Assembly: GCA_021200475.1 (NCBI GenBank) | Contig: JAJQGP010000068.1 | Coordinates: 1-53,075, forward strand | Length of the DNA: 53,075 nucleotides | Origin: Lachnospiraceae bacterium | GTDB lineage: Bacteria; Bacillota; Clostridia; Lachnospirales; Lachnospiraceae | Direction: 5' to 3' | Part shown: positions 50,552 through 53,075 of the stretch, one piece after another | How the letters are laid out: the number at the start of each line of letters is the position of its first letter | How positions within the stretch are numbered: the stretch's first letter is position 1 | The notes under the pieces: generated by a model | Database searches by the model: none | What the model was told of the DNA's origin: nothing | The model's input: only the letters and a program-made list of their open reading frames with translations | Made by a program: the position numbers and the translations under genes

Positions 50552-51763
50552 TCAGGAATGCTCCATCGAACCCATCAGCCGCTCAAACATCTCCGGAAGC
50601 GTCACCTGTGCCCTCCAGCCAAGCGCCCGTGCCTTTTCTGAGCAGATCAGCATCCGGGAGGTCGGCGCATATCCGTATTGATTCGCGTCCTCTGGAATAT
50701 CAAACACCAGCCGTGAGCCGCTCTGCGGATACTTTTCAATCAGCATTTCCGCCATCCCGCGGATGGTACTGTACGTCTCTTCATTTGAAATATTATAAGC
50801 TTCTCCGTCCGTTCCACGCAGAAGAACCGTCAGAATCCCAAGCACCGCATCCGTCGTGTAGCAATAGCAGTGCGCCTTGCTCCCGTCCGTGTGCAGCACG
50901 ATATCTTTACCTTCCATAATGCTGCGCGCAAACTGCGCAAACACACGGTTCTCATTTTTCGGAATCCCCGCGCCGAAGGTCTGCGCCAGGCGCACCATCT
51001 TCACCGGCACCTGGTACTCATGCGCGTATGCCGCACACAGTCCCTCCGCCATGCGCTTGCCCTCTGAATAGCTGCTGCGCACCTGCAGCGGGTCAATATA
51101 GCCATAATCTGCCTCCCGCAGTACCGCTGCCATCCGCGCAGAGCCTGGTATATCCTGCCGCCGACCTGTGGGAGGGGGCAATTCCACAGTGCCGTCCAAA
51201 TGCGAAGCGTTTCTTCCAATGGACGGCACGTCCTGCCGCCGACCCGCGGGAGGGGGCAATTCCATATAACTCGCCGCATCCGGCACACCATAAATCTCCA
51301 TCGAGGAGAAATACACCATGCTCTTCACCTGCTTCTGCCCCGCCAGCTCCAGCAGGTGCTCCGTGCCCTTCAGCGTCGTCAGGATGGTCTCCACCGGGTG
51401 ATCCACAAAATCCTTCGAAGTCGTCACACTCGCGCCATGCAGAATATAATCCACCGGGCCGTCCACAGCAACCGGCGACAGAATATCCCCCGTCACCAAC
51501 TCCAGGCCATCCTCCCGGAAAGCACCCAGCATGGCTTTTCCTTTCTCCGGACTGCGCACCAGCGCCGCCACCTGAAGGTTCAGCGAACGCTTCACACTCG
51601 CGCACACCAGAGCCCGCGCCGCCAGCGACCCGATCAGTCCTGTCGCACCCGTCACCAGAATCCGCTTGTCCCGCAGCATCTCCCAGTCAATCATTTCCGA
51701 CGCCGCAATCCGCTCCAGATCCTCCTGCAGGATTTTATCCTCACTCCATATTTTATCTGCCAT
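50552..51763 (-). CDS. NAD-dependent epimerase/dehydratase with an in-frame repeat insertion
   Basis: 403 residues. Extended short-chain dehydrogenase: ILVTGATGLIGSLAARALV (residues 31-49), DYILHGASVTTSKDFVDHPVETI, MVYFSSMEIYG, and the catalytic SSYSEGKRMAEGL (YxxxK). Between YGVPDAASY and LREADYGYIDPLQ about 48 extra residues are found (MELPPPAGRR, QDVPSIGRNASHLDG, TVELPPPTGRRQDIPG) that are made of DNA repeats (51153-51264). They lie in a loop beside the active site. It is likely to act on a nucleotide sugar, as in TagF/TarI/LicD loci. Start ATG 51763 with AGGAAAAGGG. Confidence 0.88.
   Translation of the reverse strand: MADKIWSEDKILQEDLERIAASEMIDWEMLRDKRILVTGATGLIGSLAARALVCASVKRSLNLQVAALVRSPEKGKAMLGAFREDGLELVTGDILSPVAVDGPVDYILHGASVTTSKDFVDHPVETILTTLKGTEHLLELAGQKQVKSMVYFSSMEIYGVPDAASYMELPPPAGRRQDVPSIGRNASHLDGTVELPPPTGRRQDIPGSARMAAVLREADYGYIDPLQVRSSYSEGKRMAEGLCAAYAHEYQVPVKMVRLAQTFGAGIPKNENRVFAQFARSIMEGKDIVLHTDGSKAHCYCYTTDAVLGILTVLLRGTDGEAYNISNEETYSTIRGMAEMLIEKYPQSGSRLVFDIPEDANQYGYAPTSRMLICSEKARALGWRAQVTLPEMFERLMGSMEHS
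51153..51186. repeat. 34-bp repeat A, copy 1
   Basis: TCCTGCCGCCGACC with GGGAGGGGGCAATTCCA. A near-identical copy lies at 51231-51264. The two flank the palindromic repeat B and are translated in frame (VELPPPTGRRQD on the minus strand). Confidence 0.75.
51187..51235. repeat. 49-bp coding palindromic repeat B, copy 1
   Basis: Outer arms GTGCCGTCCA and TGGACGGCAC, perfect; the inner part has a GCG-GAAGCG-like second stem. It is shared with 53016-53064 at 46 of 49 positions or so. Both are read on the minus strand in the same frame as QDVPSIGRNAS. Confidence 0.85.
51231..51264. repeat. 34-bp repeat A, copy 2
   Basis: Second copy of repeat A, five bases overlapping the end of repeat B. It is translated as MELPPPAGRRQD. 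Confidence 0.75.
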
Positions 51764-51816
51764 GCCCTTTTCCTGACCTTCCAGATTTAATTTTTTGGGG
51801 ACTTCGTGAATCCCAG

Positions 51817-51960
51817 CGCAGCACCGGTATGGGATGGACCCGGACTATTCAAAATAGCGCCGGTCCTTAGCGAGACCGAGCGCAGCGAAAGTCGAGCTTA
51901 GTACCGCTGCGCTATTTTATAAGCGAGAGCGTGTCCGGGGCCGCCCATACCGGTGCTGCG
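51817..51960. repeat. 144-bp nested palindrome between epimerase and cytidylyltransferase genes
   Basis: Outer arms CGCAGCACCGGTATGGG (51817-51833) and CCCATACCGGTGCTGCG (51944-51960) are perfect. An inner pair AAAATAGCGC (51851-51860) and GCGCTATTTT (51909-51918) is also perfect. It can form a very long stem-loop. It fills the whole gap between the two genes, so the transcript must cross it. Confidence 0.7.
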
Positions 51961-51981
51961 CGTCCCTCAGGTGCACTGCCT

Positions 51982-52761
51982 CTATCCTTCGTTCTTCCGC
52001 CGCAGCCGCCGCAGCCTCGACGCGATCCGATCCGGCTGTGTCAGTCCGAAGGCCTGCTCATTCTCCCGATACTGTAAAAGCGCACGGAACATATAGACAT
52101 CCTCCGGCGTCGTCACCTTAATATTACCGCGATTGCCCGGCACAATATGCGGCTGGCGTCCCAGCGCACGATAAATCGTACAGGCATCCACCATTCCCTC
52201 ATAACGGTTCTCTCTCTCCCGGATTCTCTCATGTGCCTCCAGGATATCCTTCAGATAAAAGCTCTGCGGCGCCTGCGCAGCATAGCTTTCGCTGCGCAGC
52301 GGCACATCATCTACTTTCCGTCCGTCCCGGCTGACCAGGATGGTCTCATAGCAGAGAGTCGCTGTGATCGCGCTTCCGTACTTTTCCACACTCTCGATAT
52401 TCTCACTGATCACATCGTACTCCACGCAGGGGCGGACACCATCGTGAATCAGTACAATCGAATCCTCCGGATTTTCCTCCCGTGCGCGAATCAGCGCATT
52501 GTAGATCGAATCCTGCGCGGTCTCGCCCCCGGGAACAACTGCAGCCAGCTTATCAATGTGATAGTCCTCCGCAAGAGCCGTCGCGTAATCCATATAATCC
52601 CTGCTCATGGCAAGGTAAATCCGGTCGATCTCGTCATGCTCCTGAAACAGCTGCATCGTGTGAATCAGGATCGGCTTTCCATTGATCTCCAGAAACTGTT
52701 TGGGAATCCCCGCTCCCATCCGCACACCGCTTCCCCCGGCAAAAATAATCGCGATATTCAT
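51982..52761 (-). CDS. IspD/TarI-like cytidylyltransferase
   Basis: 259 residues from ATG 52761 (MNIAIIFAGGSGVRMGAGIPKQFLEINGKPILIHTMQLF), with a GGGGTGG site; the upstream in-frame extension has no site. CTP-binding GGSGVRM and KQF, then VPGGETAQDSIYNAL, IVLIHDGVRPC and the end VTTPEDVYMFRALL. The IspD and TarI families look alike. The TagF-like, LicD and epimerase neighbours favour TarI (ribitol 5-phosphate cytidylyltransferase) or a relative for a phosphopolyol polymer, but a biosynthetic ispD role cannot be excluded. Confidence 0.88.
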   Translation of the reverse strand: MNIAIIFAGGSGVRMGAGIPKQFLEINGKPILIHTMQLFQEHDEIDRIYLAMSRDYMDYATALAEDYHIDKLAAVVPGGETAQDSIYNALIRAREENPEDSIVLIHDGVRPCVEYDVISENIESVEKYGSAITATLCYETILVSRDGRKVDDVPLRSESYAAQAPQSFYLKDILEAHERIRERENRYEGMVDACTIYRALGRQPHIVPGNRGNIKVTTPEDVYMFRALLQYRENEQAFGLTQPDRIASRLRRLRRKNEG

Positions 52762-52857
52762 CTGTAACCACCCCCGATTTCCGCGTCTTCGCCTGACTTC
52801 CATTGCCAGCAGCCAATCCAGCCCAATACGACGCGATCGCATCAGATGTCATACATT

Positions 52858-53075
52858 TCACAGCATTCCTGTCAGCCGCAAAATCCGCTCCGTCGCATGC
52901 CCGTCACAGGCACCGACATACTTCTCCCGGAACGCATCGATTGTATCCGCCTCATCAGCGCCATCCCCATTTTCCCGGTTGCCTTCCGCCGCCTGCTCTC
53001 CGGGGTCTTTTGCCTCAGTGCTGTCCAAACGCGAAGCGTTTCTTCCAATGGACGGCACGTCCTGTATATTATACA
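52858..53075 (-). CDS. TagF-like CDP-glycerol glycerophosphotransferase, C-terminal end (partial)
   Basis: The frame is open to the window end. The last 25 residues, DAFREKYVGACDGHATERILRL, fit the C-terminus of CDP-glycerol glycerophosphotransferase-family proteins (the pattern F.....GxxDGxATxRI). Before that come residues of low complexity (EAKDPGEQAAEGNRENGDGA) and the QDVPSIGRNASRLDS segment made by repeat B. These would replace a short loop of the normal protein. It should add glycerol or ribitol phosphate units to a surface polymer, together with the IspD/TarI gene that follows. Most of the gene is outside the window. Confidence 0.6.
   Translation of the reverse strand, partial: YNIQDVPSIGRNASRLDSTEAKDPGEQAAEGNRENGDGADEADTIDAFREKYVGACDGHATERILRLTGML
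53016..53064. repeat. 49-bp coding palindromic repeat B, copy 2
   Basis: CAGTGCTGTCC to TGGACGGCACGTCCTG, three differences from 51187-51235. Read on the minus strand as QDVPSIGRNASRLD in the TagF-like gene. Confidence 0.85.

Overview
The window looks like a chromosomal segment of a gut Clostridia, most likely Lachnospiraceae. The reasons are Gram-positive-style AGGAGG ribosome binding sites, a CBS/DRTGG-type manganese diphosphatase, a Csp-like S8 peptidase, EpsG/Wzx/PglC-type surface polysaccharide genes, a LicD/TarI/TagF-like surface polymer locus, and helicase-associated-domain and AlbA_2-domain accessory genes. This placement rests on gene style only, without any database search.

Region 1 (1-15.6 kb, minus strand, clearly AT-rich by eye) is an exopolysaccharide/capsule operon. 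In transcription order it holds: a PglD/NeuD-like acyltransferase, an initiating sugar-phosphate transferase, an HpcH/HpaI-type aldolase, a run of GT4 and GT2 glycosyltransferases, an EpsG/Wzy-like polymerase, another GT4, a Wzx flippase, a CapE-like UDP-GlcNAc dehydratase, a GT2, and a GT2 truncated by an ISL3-family insertion (1-870). Four of the glycosyltransferase genes carry G8-G10 homopolymers inside the reading frame. Two are in frame here and two are frameshifted exactly at the tract. This is the signature of slipped-strand phase variation of the polysaccharide and is the main finding of the window.

Region 2 (15.6-29 kb) is a mosaic of accessory DNA: a group II intron 3'-end remnant, palindromic elements, a double-HTH regulator and an AlbA_2-domain gene with palindromic operators, a membrane CapD/PglF-type dehydratase, an SF2 helicase with four helicase-associated domains, a tyrosine recombinase flanked by oppositely oriented 23-bp sites, a second AlbA_2 gene bracketed by 117-bp direct repeats and decayed relatives, and a DMT-family exporter.

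Region 3 (29-48.6 kb, GC-richer) is mostly housekeeping: a YunG-like protein, malic enzyme, MurA, a flavin reductase-like protein, and a nucleoside catabolism operon (deoD, deoB, cdd, pdp, then an inorganic diphosphatase gene). It continues with a TPR lipoprotein, MscS, a cobalamin adenosyltransferase, an S8 peptidase and thymidine kinase. A LuxR-type regulator interrupted by one in-frame TAG faces a cytoplasmic BMP-domain protein across a clear sigma-A promoter, followed by a metallophosphoesterase.

Region 4 (48.6 kb to the end, minus strand) is a second surface-polymer locus: TagF-like (partial), IspD/TarI, an NAD-dependent epimerase, LicD, and a membrane GT2. Two unrelated genes here carry the same 49-bp palindromic repeat inserted in the same reading frame, encoding QDVPSIGRNAS. 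This resembles the coding palindromic elements known from Rickettsia.
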